From Coriobacteriaceae bacterium (lineage in GTDB: Bacteria > Actinomycetota > Coriobacteriia > Anaerosomatales > SLCP01), in NCBI GenBank assembly GCA_003563465.1, contig PWVH01000128.1, positions 34,460 to 98,459 on the forward strand: a DNA stretch of 64,000 bases. The letters are read 5' to 3'. Made by a program: the position numbers and the translations under genes. Shown here piece after piece: positions 8,730-17,728 of this stretch (within the stretch, counting starts at the first letter, position 1; each line of letters opens with the position of its first letter). The notes below the pieces were generated by a model. That model was not told the DNA's origin, made no database searches, and saw only the letters and a program-made list of their open reading frames with translations.

Positions 8730-9197
8730 CTATCGCTGCTGAGCGCCGCCGGTAACCTTGCCCTGCAGACGATCGCGGCCGCGCTGCACGGCAGTAAGAA
8801 GCTTCCCGAGGTTCACCTCTAGGTTGGCGAGCATCTCGTCGGCGTAGTCCTCAGCTCCCAATCGGATCTCACGCTCTTTGGTTCGAGCATCGTCCATGAT
8901 ACTGGCGGCTTGCTGCTCCGCCAGTTTGACGACTTCTTGCTCGCTGGCCAGCGCTTGGGCCCGGTCCCTGGCATCCTCAAGGATACGGTTTGCCTCTTTC
9001 TCAGCCTCTTCTAGCATCTCTTGGCGCTCCTTGACGATCCAGCGAGCTTGTTTCAGCTCATCGGGGAATTGCGCACGGATCTCGTCGATGATCTCGTAGA
9101 CCTTCTCGGGATCGACCATCTTCGAGCCGGTGAGCGGCACAGAGCGTCCGTTGTCGACGAGCTCTTCGATTCTGTCGATCAGGGCCATGATATCCAT
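8730..9197 (-). CDS. SepIVA-like / F0-b-like coiled-coil protein
   Basis: A 155-residue, almost wholly helical, charged protein. It starts with LIDRIEELVDNG and holds a long heptad-rich stretch (residues 50-125) with few hydrophobic or aromatic residues and no membrane segment. Actinobacteria encode such a DivIVA-related protein beside the DUF177 gene; in mycobacteria that is SepIVA, a septum and envelope factor. The same neighbours here (coaD on one side, yceD on the other) support the link. The family call rests on composition and context, not on catalytic residues, so a role in division or envelope growth is inferred. It abuts coaD (TAGATG). Confidence 0.6.
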   Translation of the reverse strand: MDIMALIDRIEELVDNGRSVPLTGSKMVDPEKVYEIIDEIRAQFPDELKQARWIVKERQEMLEEAEKEANRILEDARDRAQALASEQEVVKLAEQQAASIMDDARTKEREIRLGAEDYADEMLANLEVNLGKLLTAVQRGRDRLQGKVTGGAQQR

Positions 9198-9701
9198 CTA
9201 AGTCCTCCCTTGACGGGATTCGACAAGACGTTCGGCGAGAGCGTCGTATACCTGCTGAGGCACCAGGCCCTCCACCGGTCCGCCATGACGGGCGATCTCC
9301 TTGACTGCCGAAGAACTCAAGTACATGTACTCAGGAATGGCCATTATGAACATCGTCTCTATATCTGGCGAAATCCGATAGTTCAGTTGGGCCATCTGGA
9401 ATTCGCGTTCGAAGTCCGTGACTGCTCGCAAACCCTTGATGATCACAGAAGCGCCGACTTCTGACGCGAATTCCACCAAAAGAGTATCAAAAGGTCGCAC
9501 CCACACGTTGCGCAGGTGCTCGGTAGCCGTTTCGATGAAGTCGCATCTCTCATCTATCGAGAAGAGAGGCCCGCCCCCTTTGTCCGGGCTGAGTGCAACC
9601 GCGACGACCAGTTCATCCAGAAGGGCAGCGGCCCGTTCTATTATGTCGATATGACCGGAGGTCACAGGGTCAAAGGTGCCAGGGCACATCCCGCGTTTCA
9701 T
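9198..9701 (-). CDS. coaD: Phosphopantetheine adenylyltransferase
   Basis: Transfers AMP to 4'-phosphopantetheine, the penultimate step of CoA synthesis. The nucleotidyltransferase motif GTFDPVTSGHIDII lies at the N-terminus and a YLSSSAVKEIA element sits near residue 130. Length is 167 residues, slightly over the usual 160. The start ATG 9701 overlaps the rsmD stop (ATGA). The rsmD-coaD pair is widely conserved. All nucleotide-binding residues visible in the motif are intact. Confidence 0.96.
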   Translation of the reverse strand: MKRGMCPGTFDPVTSGHIDIIERAAALLDELVVAVALSPDKGGGPLFSIDERCDFIETATEHLRNVWVRPFDTLLVEFASEVGASVIIKGLRAVTDFEREFQMAQLNYRISPDIETMFIMAIPEYMYLSSSAVKEIARHGGPVEGLVPQQVYDALAERLVESRQGRT

Positions 9702-10300
9702 CCGGTCATCTCCCCTCTCCAGATCGCAATGTCTACAATCGTGTCCCCATAGCGGCGTTCGCCCACGGGTTCGAAGGCAGATGGCCACTCTGGGCTCTCG
9801 GCGGCGTCATGCTCCCACACCACGACTGCATGAGGCGACAGGACGCCGAGTTCGGCCAGAGCCACCACTGCTCTTCTGACCTCGGACTTGTTGATTCTAT
9901 AGGGAGGGTCGATAAAGAGCAACGAAAACGGTCCGCCAGCGATGCTACGGCGAGAGAGATGAACGAGCAGCTCCCCTGGGATCACTGTCGCCCTACCGTG
10001 AAGCTCCAAGGTGTCGAGATTGTGCCTGAGCGCAGAAAGGGCGTGCCTGTCGCGTTCTACGAAAGTGGCGTGATCTGCTCCACGAGAGAGTGCTTCTATG
10101 CCGAGGGCACCGCTCCCGGCAAAAGCATCCAGCACCGACGGTCGGCCGAGGTCAGGACCTAACATCGAAGCAAGTCGGGAGAAGAGGGCCTCTCTGACAC
10201 GGTCCGAAGTGGGGCGGGTGGCAAGACCCCGTGGGGCGACAAGACGCCTGCCTCCGTGTGTTCCGGCGATAACCCTCAACCGCTGCTCACCCGATCCCAT
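9698..10300 (-). CDS. rsmD: 16S rRNA (guanine966-N2)-methyltransferase
   Basis: SAM-dependent methylation of G966 in 16S rRNA. It has RVIAGTHGGRRL near the start, the SAM motif DAFAGSGALGIEALSRGA and the catalytic DPPY motif near residue 130. The listed ATG start overlaps recG by 25 bases; a TTG at 10279, overlapping the recG stop as TTGA with a GGGTGAG site upstream, would give the more typical MRVIAG start and is an equally good choice. It overlaps coaD by four bases. Confidence 0.92.
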   Translation of the reverse strand: MGSGEQRLRVIAGTHGGRRLVAPRGLATRPTSDRVREALFSRLASMLGPDLGRPSVLDAFAGSGALGIEALSRGADHATFVERDRHALSALRHNLDTLELHGRATVIPGELLVHLSRRSIAGGPFSLLFIDPPYRINKSEVRRAVVALAELGVLSPHAVVVWEHDAAESPEWPSAFEPVGERRYGDTIVDIAIWRGEMTG

Positions 10301-12384
10301 GCACTTGCGAATCGACGCTTCGTCTCACGCAACAGTGGCGAGTTCTTGGCATCAGTGAGGTGAGGATCTGCTTCGATAAGCGTGAAAGCATCGATTCGAG
10401 CGGTTTCAAGCAGTACGGCGTCGTCGACGAGGGAGGCAATGGTGAGTTCTGGCAACCCATGTTGGGCCTCGCCCATCAGTTGTCCCGCGCCCCTGAGGCG
10501 AAGGTCTTCTTCGGCAAGGGCGAAGCCGTCGTCAGTAGAGGCGATGGCACGCATACGACCCTTACCTTCCGAGGTCTTGGGATCGGCGAACAGAAACACC
10601 TCGCCGGGGTACTCGGCGCGCCCGACTCGGCCACGGAGCTGATGCAGCTGCGCCAGGCCGAATCTCTCGGCATCCTCGACTATCAACACGGTGGCATCAG
10701 GGACGTCGACACCTACCTCGATCACCGTAGTAGCGACCAGAACATCAAGTTCTCTGCCGCGGAAGCCCTCCATGACATCTAGACGTTCCGACGGACGCAT
10801 CTTTCCTGTCAGCAGACCGACCCGAAGGTCGCTGAATACCTCTTGCTGAAGGCGCCGAGCTTCCTTCGATGCCGCGCGGGCTTCGAGGACATCGGACTCG
10901 TCGACCAACGGACAGACCACGTATGCTTGCCGGCCCTGCGAAACGGCTCGCCGGACCGCATCGTATGCTGCGGCACGGTCGGCGCGTTTCACAAGATGGG
11001 TGGTCACCCGGGGCCGGCTGTCACCATGTGGTCGCTCGCGCAGGTAGGAGGTGTCCAGGTCGCCGAATCGTGTCAGCGCGAGAGTCCGCGGGATCGGAGT
11101 GGCAGACATCACGAGCATGTCGGTCGCAACCCCCTTACGTCGCAAAGCGAGGCGTTGAGCCACTCCGAAACGGTGTTGTTCGTCGACGATCGCAAGGCTT
11201 AGGTTGCCGAAAGACACATCGTGCTCTATGAGGGCGTGAGTGCCGAAAAGCACGGCTATCTCGCGTTTTGCCACAGCTGCAAGTATCTCCGCTCGACGCG
11301 CCGACGACAGCGACCCTGTCAAGAGTTCCCAAGACACGCCAGCGGTATCGAGAAGAGGCCCGACCTTCTCGGCGTATTGGACGGCAAGGCCCTCAGTGGG
11401 AGCCATCATGGTCGATTGGGCACCGATGTCCGCAGACGCACAAAGAGCGTGAGCGGCAACGATCGTCTTTCCAGTGCCGACATCACCCAGCAGAAGCCGG
11501 TTCATCGGTTTTGCGGAAGCCATGTCAGCGAGGATGTTCTCTATAGCGTTGGACTGATCTGCAGTGAGCTGGAACGGAACGGCTTTGCGCAGAGCCTCGA
11601 GCGAGTCCCCGTCGATGACATGGGGAATACCGGGCCGCTCGACGGTCAGGCGGTGACGCCGCAAAGCGAGTCCCAGTTGGAGACAGAGCAGTTCATCGTA
11701 GGCAAGACGGCTACGTGCGCGAGAGGCGTCCGACATCGTCGGCGGAAAGTGGATCATACGTAGAGCCGCCCTTAGCGGCAACAACCCGTGTTTGATGCGT
11801 AAGCTCGCCGGCAAGAAGTCAGGGATGTCGGAAGCGTCATCGAGCGCTGCTGCCACCAAACGACGGATCCAGTTGGTCGACAACCCTTCGGTACTGCGAT
11901 GCACAGGGAGGATGCGGCCCAACGAGGTCGGCTCTCCGCTATCGTCGAGCTTCTCGACGAAAGGGTTCTTGATCTGCAGGAAACCGTATTCCTGTTCGAC
12001 TCGGCCGGCGAAAGCGACATGTTCGCCTGTCTTGAACTGCTCCGCCATGTATTGCTGGTTGAACCAGACGCCGAGGAGCATGCCGCTATCGTCGGTGATG
12101 GCGACCTCTACGATGCAGAGTCTCGGTCGCGGACGTTTGACTTCGACGCGATGGACACGGCCGACCACAGTGGCGTCAGTGCCGGGCAGAGTCTCAGACA
12201 GCGGCCGCCTTTCGCTAAGGTCCAGATACCGGAACGGATAGTGAACGATCAGGTCGCCGATGGTTCCGATATCGAGACGAGCGAGCGAATCCGCACGGCT
12301 GCGGTTGACGAAGCGTGCCTTGAGAACCGGACGATCCCAGTATGCGAGTTGTTCCGGGCGCGACTTTGCGACACGGGAGGACAT
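10276..12384 (-). CDS. recG: ATP-dependent DNA helicase RecG
   Basis: Superfamily 2 helicase that regresses stalled replication forks. At 702 residues it has an N-terminal wedge (OB) domain with VVGRVHRVEVKRPRP, Walker A GDVGTGKT near 300, the DEQHRFG box, MSATPIPRTLALT and the C-terminal motif VI region QLRGRVGR. Length is normal. It lies 17 bp after fakB/degV, with a GGGAGAG ribosome site, and overlaps rsmD. Key helicase motifs are intact. Confidence 0.96.
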   Translation of the reverse strand: MSSRVAKSRPEQLAYWDRPVLKARFVNRSRADSLARLDIGTIGDLIVHYPFRYLDLSERRPLSETLPGTDATVVGRVHRVEVKRPRPRLCIVEVAITDDSGMLLGVWFNQQYMAEQFKTGEHVAFAGRVEQEYGFLQIKNPFVEKLDDSGEPTSLGRILPVHRSTEGLSTNWIRRLVAAALDDASDIPDFLPASLRIKHGLLPLRAALRMIHFPPTMSDASRARSRLAYDELLCLQLGLALRRHRLTVERPGIPHVIDGDSLEALRKAVPFQLTADQSNAIENILADMASAKPMNRLLLGDVGTGKTIVAAHALCASADIGAQSTMMAPTEGLAVQYAEKVGPLLDTAGVSWELLTGSLSSARRAEILAAVAKREIAVLFGTHALIEHDVSFGNLSLAIVDEQHRFGVAQRLALRRKGVATDMLVMSATPIPRTLALTRFGDLDTSYLRERPHGDSRPRVTTHLVKRADRAAAYDAVRRAVSQGRQAYVVCPLVDESDVLEARAASKEARRLQQEVFSDLRVGLLTGKMRPSERLDVMEGFRGRELDVLVATTVIEVGVDVPDATVLIVEDAERFGLAQLHQLRGRVGRAEYPGEVFLFADPKTSEGKGRMRAIASTDDGFALAEEDLRLRGAGQLMGEAQHGLPELTIASLVDDAVLLETARIDAFTLIEADPHLTDAKNSPLLRETKRRFASAWDRVSSG

Positions 12385-12401
12385 CCCGCAGTTCTCTCCC
12401 G

Positions 12402-13253
12402 TCAGCGCTGAGGATGGTATGCGACGCCTACCGCACCGGGACCGGAGTAGGTGCCGATGACAGCTCCGATCTCGCCGACGGAATCAAGTTGATACTTGGC
12501 GCCGGCAGCATCGAGGGCGTCGCGCATCGTCTCAGCAAGTTCCGGTGCGCACGAATGGAGGATCGTCAGGAGTGCAGGAGAATCCTGCGTGTCTGCCGCT
12601 ACCTGCATTGCCACCTCGTTGATCGCCTTCTTCAGACCCTTGACCTTCTTGAAGGGCTCGATGGTTCCTTCGGGAGTGAACGTGAGAACGGGCTTGATGT
12701 TCAGAACTGCGGCAGCTAGTCCTGAGGCTTTTCCGGCACGGCCGCCTTTGACCAGGTAATCCAGGGTATCGAGTATGAAGAGCAGACGACAGGATTCCGA
12801 TGCAGCACGTGCGGCGCGCTCGACGACATCGGCTGTACCGCCCTCATCACGGGCGCGGATCGCGGCCTTCACAGCAAGAGCGGTGGCCTGGGAGACGAGT
12901 TTGGTGTCTACGAGCCGCACCGGTACTGGAGACTCGGCTGCGGCCATCGTCGCCGATTCGAGTGTTCCAGACAGAGCTGCGGAGAGATGGACTGAGACGA
13001 TTTCGGTGTGGCCATCCTCGGCCATTTCGGCGTATGCCTCAGCGAAGTCGGCCGGCGAGGGCTGTGAGGTCTTGGGCAGTACTGCGGACGAACTCAACAG
13101 CTCGAAGAACCGTTCAGTGTCCAACTCCACCCAGTCGAGATAGGACTCATCCTCGAAAAGGACTTTGAGTGGCACCATGCGAACACCTTCTTCCGCGAGC
13201 CAGTCAGGCGGCAGATCACAAGTGCTGTCACAAACGATACCCACACTACTCAT
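12402..13253 (-). CDS. fakB: DegV family fatty-acid-binding protein (FakB-like)
   Basis: DegV-fold protein that holds a fatty acid for phosphorylation by FakA. The N-terminus VGIVCDSTCDLP, SSAALSGT near 110 and the loop YLVKGGRAGK near 165 are family hallmarks. The start ATG 13253 (MSSVGIV) follows a GGGGGG ribosome site; upstream in-frame codons are not conserved. It lies directly downstream of a FakA homologue, which makes the fatty-acid kinase role more likely than for an isolated DegV protein. The particular acyl chain bound cannot be judged from sequence. Confidence 0.85.
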   Translation of the reverse strand: MSSVGIVCDSTCDLPPDWLAEEGVRMVPLKVLFEDESYLDWVELDTERFFELLSSSAVLPKTSQPSPADFAEAYAEMAEDGHTEIVSVHLSAALSGTLESATMAAAESPVPVRLVDTKLVSQATALAVKAAIRARDEGGTADVVERAARAASESCRLLFILDTLDYLVKGGRAGKASGLAAAVLNIKPVLTFTPEGTIEPFKKVKGLKKAINEVAMQVAADTQDSPALLTILHSCAPELAETMRDALDAAGAKYQLDSVGEIGAVIGTYSGPGAVGVAYHPQR

Positions 13254-13275
13254 GAATCCCCCCTTCGGTCGGTAG

Positions 13276-14889
13276 TTACTCGATGGACATGACCACTGGA
13301 TAGAGCGGCTGTCCCCCACGATGATGCTCGACCTCTAGCTCCGGATGAGCCTCAGCTATGTCCTCAGACAACACCTGAAGCTCCTCGTCAGTCAAGTCGC
13401 TGCCACCGAGGATGGTCAAAGTGTCTCCGTCGGCGGCGAGCAGTTCTGCGATTTGGCGGGCCACCTGCATCACATCATCGCCGACGACTTCGATCTCATG
13501 ATCGACTATGCCTATGATTTGCCCCTCGGCGATAGGCCCGTCTCGGCTGACTGCATCCTTGACAGCAGCGGTGATCTCGCCGGTCCGCACTTCGGAAGCG
13601 GCGGTGGTCATCGCGTCGGCAATCTGACGTACATCGGCGTCCGATTCGACGGCGAGCATGGCTGCAAAAGCCTCCGGAACGGAAGTGGTCGGGATGACTT
13701 CGACGGGACGGCTGGACACCTCTACAACCTGTTGTGCGGCCATCTGGATGTTCTTGTTGTTGGGAAGAACTATGACCGCTTGGGCATCTACCTTCTTCAC
13801 CGCCTCGAGTATCTCGGCAGTAGAGGGGTTCATAGTCTGCCCACCGTTCACCACCACGTCAACGCCCAGGCTCGAGAGTATCTCACGAATGCCATCACCG
13901 GCGCCCACTGCGACGAATCCTATGGGCTTAGCGTAGTCCGTAGAGCCTTCGTCCGTGAGAGCTTCCGAGCGGGCCTGTGTCTGGCGTCGCATGTTGTTGA
14001 TGTGAACCTCGGCCACCTCGCCGATTGAGGTCATGTGTGACAACACCTCGCCAGGAGTGTCGGTGTGCACGTGGATCTTCAAAAGGTCGTGATCGCCTAC
14101 TACTAGCTCAGATCCGCCTACGGACAAAAGATAGGAATGGACGGCCTCGCGGTCCAACTTCTCTCCGTGGAGCAGAAACTCAGTGCAGTAGAGGTACTCG
14201 TCTTCATCCCAGTCCTCCACTGGTTTCATCTCCAGCCCAGGAGCCTCGGCGCTCTCCATCACCGAAGAATCGAACTCCGTGCCGCGCCAGGATGCGAGCA
14301 AACCCTCAGCCAGGATCGCAAGTCCGAAGCCGCCCGCATCCACGACACCGTTCTCTTTTAGGACCGGAAGCAGATCTGGGGTGCGACGAACCGAGTCGAG
14401 AGCCTCCTGAAGAGTCCGGTCAAGCACGCTGTCGAGATCCTCTCCGGAGTCAACAACCTTTCTAGCTGCAGCAGCCGAGTCCTTGAGCACGGTGAGCATG
14501 GTTCCCTCCACCGGCTTCCTTACCGCTTGGTATGCGACTACCGTGGCGCGCTCAAGTGCATCAGCGACGATTTCGGGCCCGCTCGCACCGGAACCAGAGC
14601 CTATGACGTCGCAAAGTCCTCTGAGAATCTGACTCAAAATGACACCCGAGTTGCCGCGCGCACCCATCAAGGAAGCATGAGTGATGGTCTGGGCGGTGGT
14701 TGGTATGTCAGCGTCTTCGGGGAGTTGATCGAGCTCCATGACTACGGCATCCATGGTCAGAGACATGTTCGTTCCGGTGTCTCCGTCAGGGACGGGGAAC
14801 ACGTTCAGCCGATTCACCTCTTCGGCTCGCTCTTTCAGCGCTGTCGCCGCGGATGACACCAATGTGCTGAAAGTGGGCGCTGGGGTCAT
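13276..14889 (-). CDS. fakA: DAK2 / fatty acid kinase FakA-like (YloV)
   Basis: Kinase that phosphorylates FakB-bound fatty acids to acyl phosphate, feeding PlsY or, through PlsX, ACP. The 537-residue protein starts near MTPAPTFSTLVSSA. It has the nucleotide and Mg site NVFPVPDGDTGTNM at about residue 40, a glycine-rich GARGNSGVILSQ segment, and a C-terminal DegV-like domain. The start at ATG 14889 fits the family; the longer frame upstream overlaps the asp23-like gene. The asp23-fakA order is typical of Gram-positive bacteria, and fakB follows after 22 bp. Confidence 0.88.
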   Translation of the reverse strand: MTPAPTFSTLVSSAATALKERAEEVNRLNVFPVPDGDTGTNMSLTMDAVVMELDQLPEDADIPTTAQTITHASLMGARGNSGVILSQILRGLCDVIGSGSGASGPEIVADALERATVVAYQAVRKPVEGTMLTVLKDSAAAARKVVDSGEDLDSVLDRTLQEALDSVRRTPDLLPVLKENGVVDAGGFGLAILAEGLLASWRGTEFDSSVMESAEAPGLEMKPVEDWDEDEYLYCTEFLLHGEKLDREAVHSYLLSVGGSELVVGDHDLLKIHVHTDTPGEVLSHMTSIGEVAEVHINNMRRQTQARSEALTDEGSTDYAKPIGFVAVGAGDGIREILSSLGVDVVVNGGQTMNPSTAEILEAVKKVDAQAVIVLPNNKNIQMAAQQVVEVSSRPVEVIPTTSVPEAFAAMLAVESDADVRQIADAMTTAASEVRTGEITAAVKDAVSRDGPIAEGQIIGIVDHEIEVVGDDVMQVARQIAELLAADGDTLTILGGSDLTDEELQVLSEDIAEAHPELEVEHHRGGQPLYPVVMSIE

Positions 14890-14908
14890 CGAACCTCGTC
14901 TGACGGGG

Positions 14909-15256
14909 TCACTTGCGGATCTTGATTCCCTGAACGTGTACATCGACTTCGTCGACCTTGACTCCGGCTTGGGTCTCGAGCACATAGCGGACGCGATCGG
15001 AGAGGTTGTGGGAGACCTGGCTCAAGTTGGTGCCGTGTTCGATTACCACATACAAGTCGACTTTCACGCTGTTGCCGAGACTGTGAACCGAAACACCTTT
15101 TCGCAACTTGTCTCGCGAGAGCAGTTGAGCCACGCCGTCACGCAGTGTGGGACTGGCCATACCTACGACCCCGTAGCACTCGAGAGCAGCGAAACCAGCA
15201 ATCTCTGCGAGCACGTCGTCGTGTATCTCTATTCGTCCATGGACCTCTTCAGGCAT
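14909..15256 (-). CDS. Asp23/Gls24 family envelope protein
   Basis: A 115-residue Asp23 (DUF322/YloU) family protein. The sequence includes ALECYGVVGMASP and a hydrophobic/charged pattern (VKVDLYVVIEHG) of the family. Relatives attach to the membrane through partner proteins and are linked to cell-wall stress, but this copy has no membrane segment. It abuts the upstream DUF1858 gene (TAGATG) and precedes fakA by 19 bp, the usual context. Exact function is not known. Confidence 0.85.
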   Translation of the reverse strand: MPEEVHGRIEIHDDVLAEIAGFAALECYGVVGMASPTLRDGVAQLLSRDKLRKGVSVHSLGNSVKVDLYVVIEHGTNLSQVSHNLSDRVRYVLETQAGVKVDEVDVHVQGIKIRK

Positions 15257-15475
15257 CTAATCGCCTTCCTCGATGGACGTATGGGCCAAAGCCTCAAGCT
15301 CTTCTATCAAAGCCTCGACAGGTACATCGTGCATATGTGCGACGGCCCCGAGGCTCTCCATCTCGGCAGCCAAGCAGGACGAACAGGCGAGTCCGTGACG
15401 CTCGAAGACGCTGGGAGCATCAGGGTGGCTCATCAGGACATCACGGATACACATGTCGGGATGGTAACCGGCCAT
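15257..15475 (-). CDS. DUF1858 (hybrid-cluster-associated) domain protein
   Basis: A small protein of about 72 residues consisting of one DUF1858 domain. It starts MAGYHPDMCIRDVL after a GAGG ribosome site, and holds a CSSC pair in HGLACSSCLAAEMESLG, the disulfide-type motif of the family, then an amphipathic helix. Relatives occur in anaerobes fused to or beside redox proteins, but the partner here is unknown. Likely promoter elements on the minus strand are TACAAT and TTTGCA upstream. It is the first gene of the long fab-containing array. Confidence 0.7.
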   Translation of the reverse strand: MAGYHPDMCIRDVLMSHPDAPSVFERHGLACSSCLAAEMESLGAVAHMHDVPVEALIEELEALAHTSIEEGD

Positions 15476-15572
15476 AGGCGTCCTCACGTTGGGTCGGAAA
15501 GCTTCATGCACGAACAAGTATATCCGATTGTACGGGCTGCATCTGACCTGCAAATATCGGGTGTAAGCGCTC

Positions 15573-15601
15573 TTGTGGACATTGGGTCTGTGTGATAGTA
15601 T
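15573..15601 (+). promoter_or_regulatory. Predicted sigma-70-type promoter of rpmB
   Basis: A -35 TTGTGG (15573-15578) and a -10 TAGTAT (15596-15601) are separated by exactly 17 bp, about 75 bp ahead of the rpmB start. The interval between rpmB and the divergent DUF1858 gene must carry promoters in both directions. The match is by eye only. Confidence 0.6.
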
Positions 15602-15675
15602 CAGCGAGCTTTTTGGCTGATTCCGCGCGGGTATCCCTCGATGCGCCCTGTGGGAGACGGAACGGAGTGACTTGG

Positions 15676-15864
15676 ATGTCCAAAGTATGCACCATCTGTG
15701 GGAAGCACCCCGCTGCCGGGCGCAGCGTGAGTCACTCGCATCGCGTGACGAACCGCATCTTCAGGCCCAATATCCAGAAGGTGACCGCCCTTGTGGACGG
15801 GAAGGTTAAGCGCGTAAACGTGTGCACCAAGTGCATGAAGGCCGGCAAGGTGCAGAGAGCCTGA
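15676..15864 (+). CDS. rpmB: 50S ribosomal protein L28
   Basis: Large-subunit protein of 62 residues. It begins MSKVCTICGK, contains SHSHRVTNR and ends with CTKCMKAGKV; the two CxxC pairs show it is the zinc-binding form. The ATG at 15676 has a GGAG site about ten bases upstream. It is monocistronic and transcribed opposite to its neighbours, with the HD-GYP gene converging 30 bp after its stop. Confidence 0.97.
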   Translation: MSKVCTICGKHPAAGRSVSHSHRVTNRIFRPNIQKVTALVDGKVKRVNVCTKCMKAGKVQRA

Positions 15865-15894
15865 AGTCTGCCCGGATGCTGTGCGCGAGGCGAT

Positions 15895-17721
15895 TCAGGC
15901 GCCTTTCATCTGTACCCGGTCTGCTTGAGCTTCTTCGACTAGGGCTACGAAGATCTCGGCAACGTCGGGATCGAACTGAGTTCCAGCATTTCTCCTGATC
16001 TCGTCCAACGCTGCCTCTTGTGTCATCGCAGGCCTGTGCGGCCGATCAGACGTCATCGCTACGAACGCGTCGGCCACGGCAAGAATCCTGGCCCCGAGTG
16101 GTATCTCGTCCCGCGCCAAACCGCCGACGTATCCTGTGCCGTCGTAATGCTCGTGGTGGTGATACACGATAGGCACGGCTTCACGCAACGCCGGAACCTG
16201 ATCAATGATGTCTGCGCCGATGACCGGATGCATATTGAGCAGACCTCGCTCTACGGTCGAAAGCGGGCGGTCGGAGATCATCGCCGTCTCACCGAGGGCA
16301 GACATACCGATATCGTGGAGCATCGCAGCTATCTCGAGCGCACGCTTCTTCTGCTGCGGAAGATCCAAAGCCTCACCGAGGATACTCGCATAGTGCATGA
16401 CTCGATCGGTTCCTCCGATCGCAAAGGGATCTTTAGTCTCCAGAGCGAGGGCTAGCGCCTTCAAAGTATCTAGGCATAGGTCTCCCATCGAGGAGACCTT
16501 TCGGGCATGGCGCAAGGCTGCGGCCGTGTGACGAGCAATCTCTTGGAGTCCTTCGACGTGTGTCGACGTGAACGGCGAAGGATACTCACGGCTGCCGACG
16601 TTGAGAACTCCCAAGAGGCCTTCCTCGTCCAATATCGGCACGGATGCGGCGGAACGGACACCGCGTGAGTGGGCCGACGTCGGACGATCTGGTAGGTCTT
16701 CTACGACCAGCGGCTGTCCGGAAAGTGCGACTAGGCCAGCGATTCCATCACCAGGCTTCACGGTGGTCTCTTCGACAACGTCTGCGGGAAGGCCGCGGGC
16801 AACGACGATTCTCAATGCGATTCCGGCCTCGTCGTAGAGCATTACACTCCCCGAAGACGCCTCGACGAGTCTCAACGAACTGTCGAGGGCGGTGGCGAGG
16901 ATAGAATCAGCTTCGGTCGGATGTTCAAGTTCACCAGCGAATGCGAGAACAGTTCGGGTGACCGCAGATTCGACTCGTGCGGTCTCCAGTATCAAGGCTG
17001 CAGCGACAGGCAGACGGAACGCACTAGCCAAATGCCCAAGAACCTGCATGTCCGGACGTGCATCAGCGAAATCAATCGTGGCGGCACCACGGTGGTCTCC
17101 GACAGAGACAGGAATCGAATAGCGCCAAACGGCGGAGGCGCCGGACACGGGTTCTGCGACTAAGGTTCTCAGGAGCGGCGCATCTTGCCCGATCGCTTCG
17201 ATAATCGTTTCATCTTGTGCGAGGTCCGGGGTCGCCGAACCAGACACGATAAGCCTCACTGCCACATCGGAGACTTCATCTGAGCGCCATATCCCACAGG
17301 AAATAGGGTTTCCCGCTCTGGAAGCAGAGGCTAGCAGTGCGTCAGCGACGCTTTGAGCGTCGACCAGTGTGGGCAGGACCACGTTCTCCCCTGTGGCCGA
17401 TCCCGATTCCTCGCGTTCAGCGGAGTCCGCCTTTGCGTGTTCTTCGGGTATGCGAGTCGGCCGTGAGGAAGAGACGGTCTCAGACGGGGCCGAAGGCCGG
17501 GCGGAGACGCGCGCGCGAGAGGAGTGGCGGCGGCGAAACATGACGACAGCAGCTGCCAGGAGGAGCAGAACGATGACCGCTAACAGAAATGACAATGAAG
17601 AGTCTGCAGCAGCGAGAAGTCCTGTCACGACGAGAAACGAATCATTGCCTGTGTCGATCATCGTCAACCACGCAATCGTGAACGGCGAGTTGTCCGTTAC
17701 CGGCATTATACAGCGCGCCAC
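15895..17721 (-). CDS. Membrane-anchored GAF and HD-GYP domain protein
   Basis: Probable cyclic-di-GMP phosphodiesterase or a related signalling protein. After an N-terminal membrane helix (about residues 42-62) and a basic stretch comes a low-complexity linker, then sensory domains (a GAF domain near 250-400), then a C-terminal HD-GYP domain with MLHDIGM, HHHEHYDGTGY and LAVADAFVAMTSDR. The signature proline is replaced: GYP reads GYV, so activity is not certain. No good ribosome site marks the start; GTG 17721, ATG 17706 and ATG 17661 are all possible, and the last would place the membrane helix nearer the N-terminus. The thiamine genes lie just upstream. Confidence 0.82.
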   Translation of the reverse strand: MARCIMPVTDNSPFTIAWLTMIDTGNDSFLVVTGLLAAADSSLSFLLAVIVLLLLAAAVVMFRRRHSSRARVSARPSAPSETVSSSRPTRIPEEHAKADSAEREESGSATGENVVLPTLVDAQSVADALLASASRAGNPISCGIWRSDEVSDVAVRLIVSGSATPDLAQDETIIEAIGQDAPLLRTLVAEPVSGASAVWRYSIPVSVGDHRGAATIDFADARPDMQVLGHLASAFRLPVAAALILETARVESAVTRTVLAFAGELEHPTEADSILATALDSSLRLVEASSGSVMLYDEAGIALRIVVARGLPADVVEETTVKPGDGIAGLVALSGQPLVVEDLPDRPTSAHSRGVRSAASVPILDEEGLLGVLNVGSREYPSPFTSTHVEGLQEIARHTAAALRHARKVSSMGDLCLDTLKALALALETKDPFAIGGTDRVMHYASILGEALDLPQQKKRALEIAAMLHDIGMSALGETAMISDRPLSTVERGLLNMHPVIGADIIDQVPALREAVPIVYHHHEHYDGTGYVGGLARDEIPLGARILAVADAFVAMTSDRPHRPAMTQEAALDEIRRNAGTQFDPDVAEIFVALVEEAQADRVQMKGA

Positions 17722-17728
17722 GGTGGGA

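Noticed and set aside
14738..15595. 285-codon plus-strand open frame across fakA and asp23 genes
   Set aside because: Antisense to two well-supported genes, with no recognisable domain.
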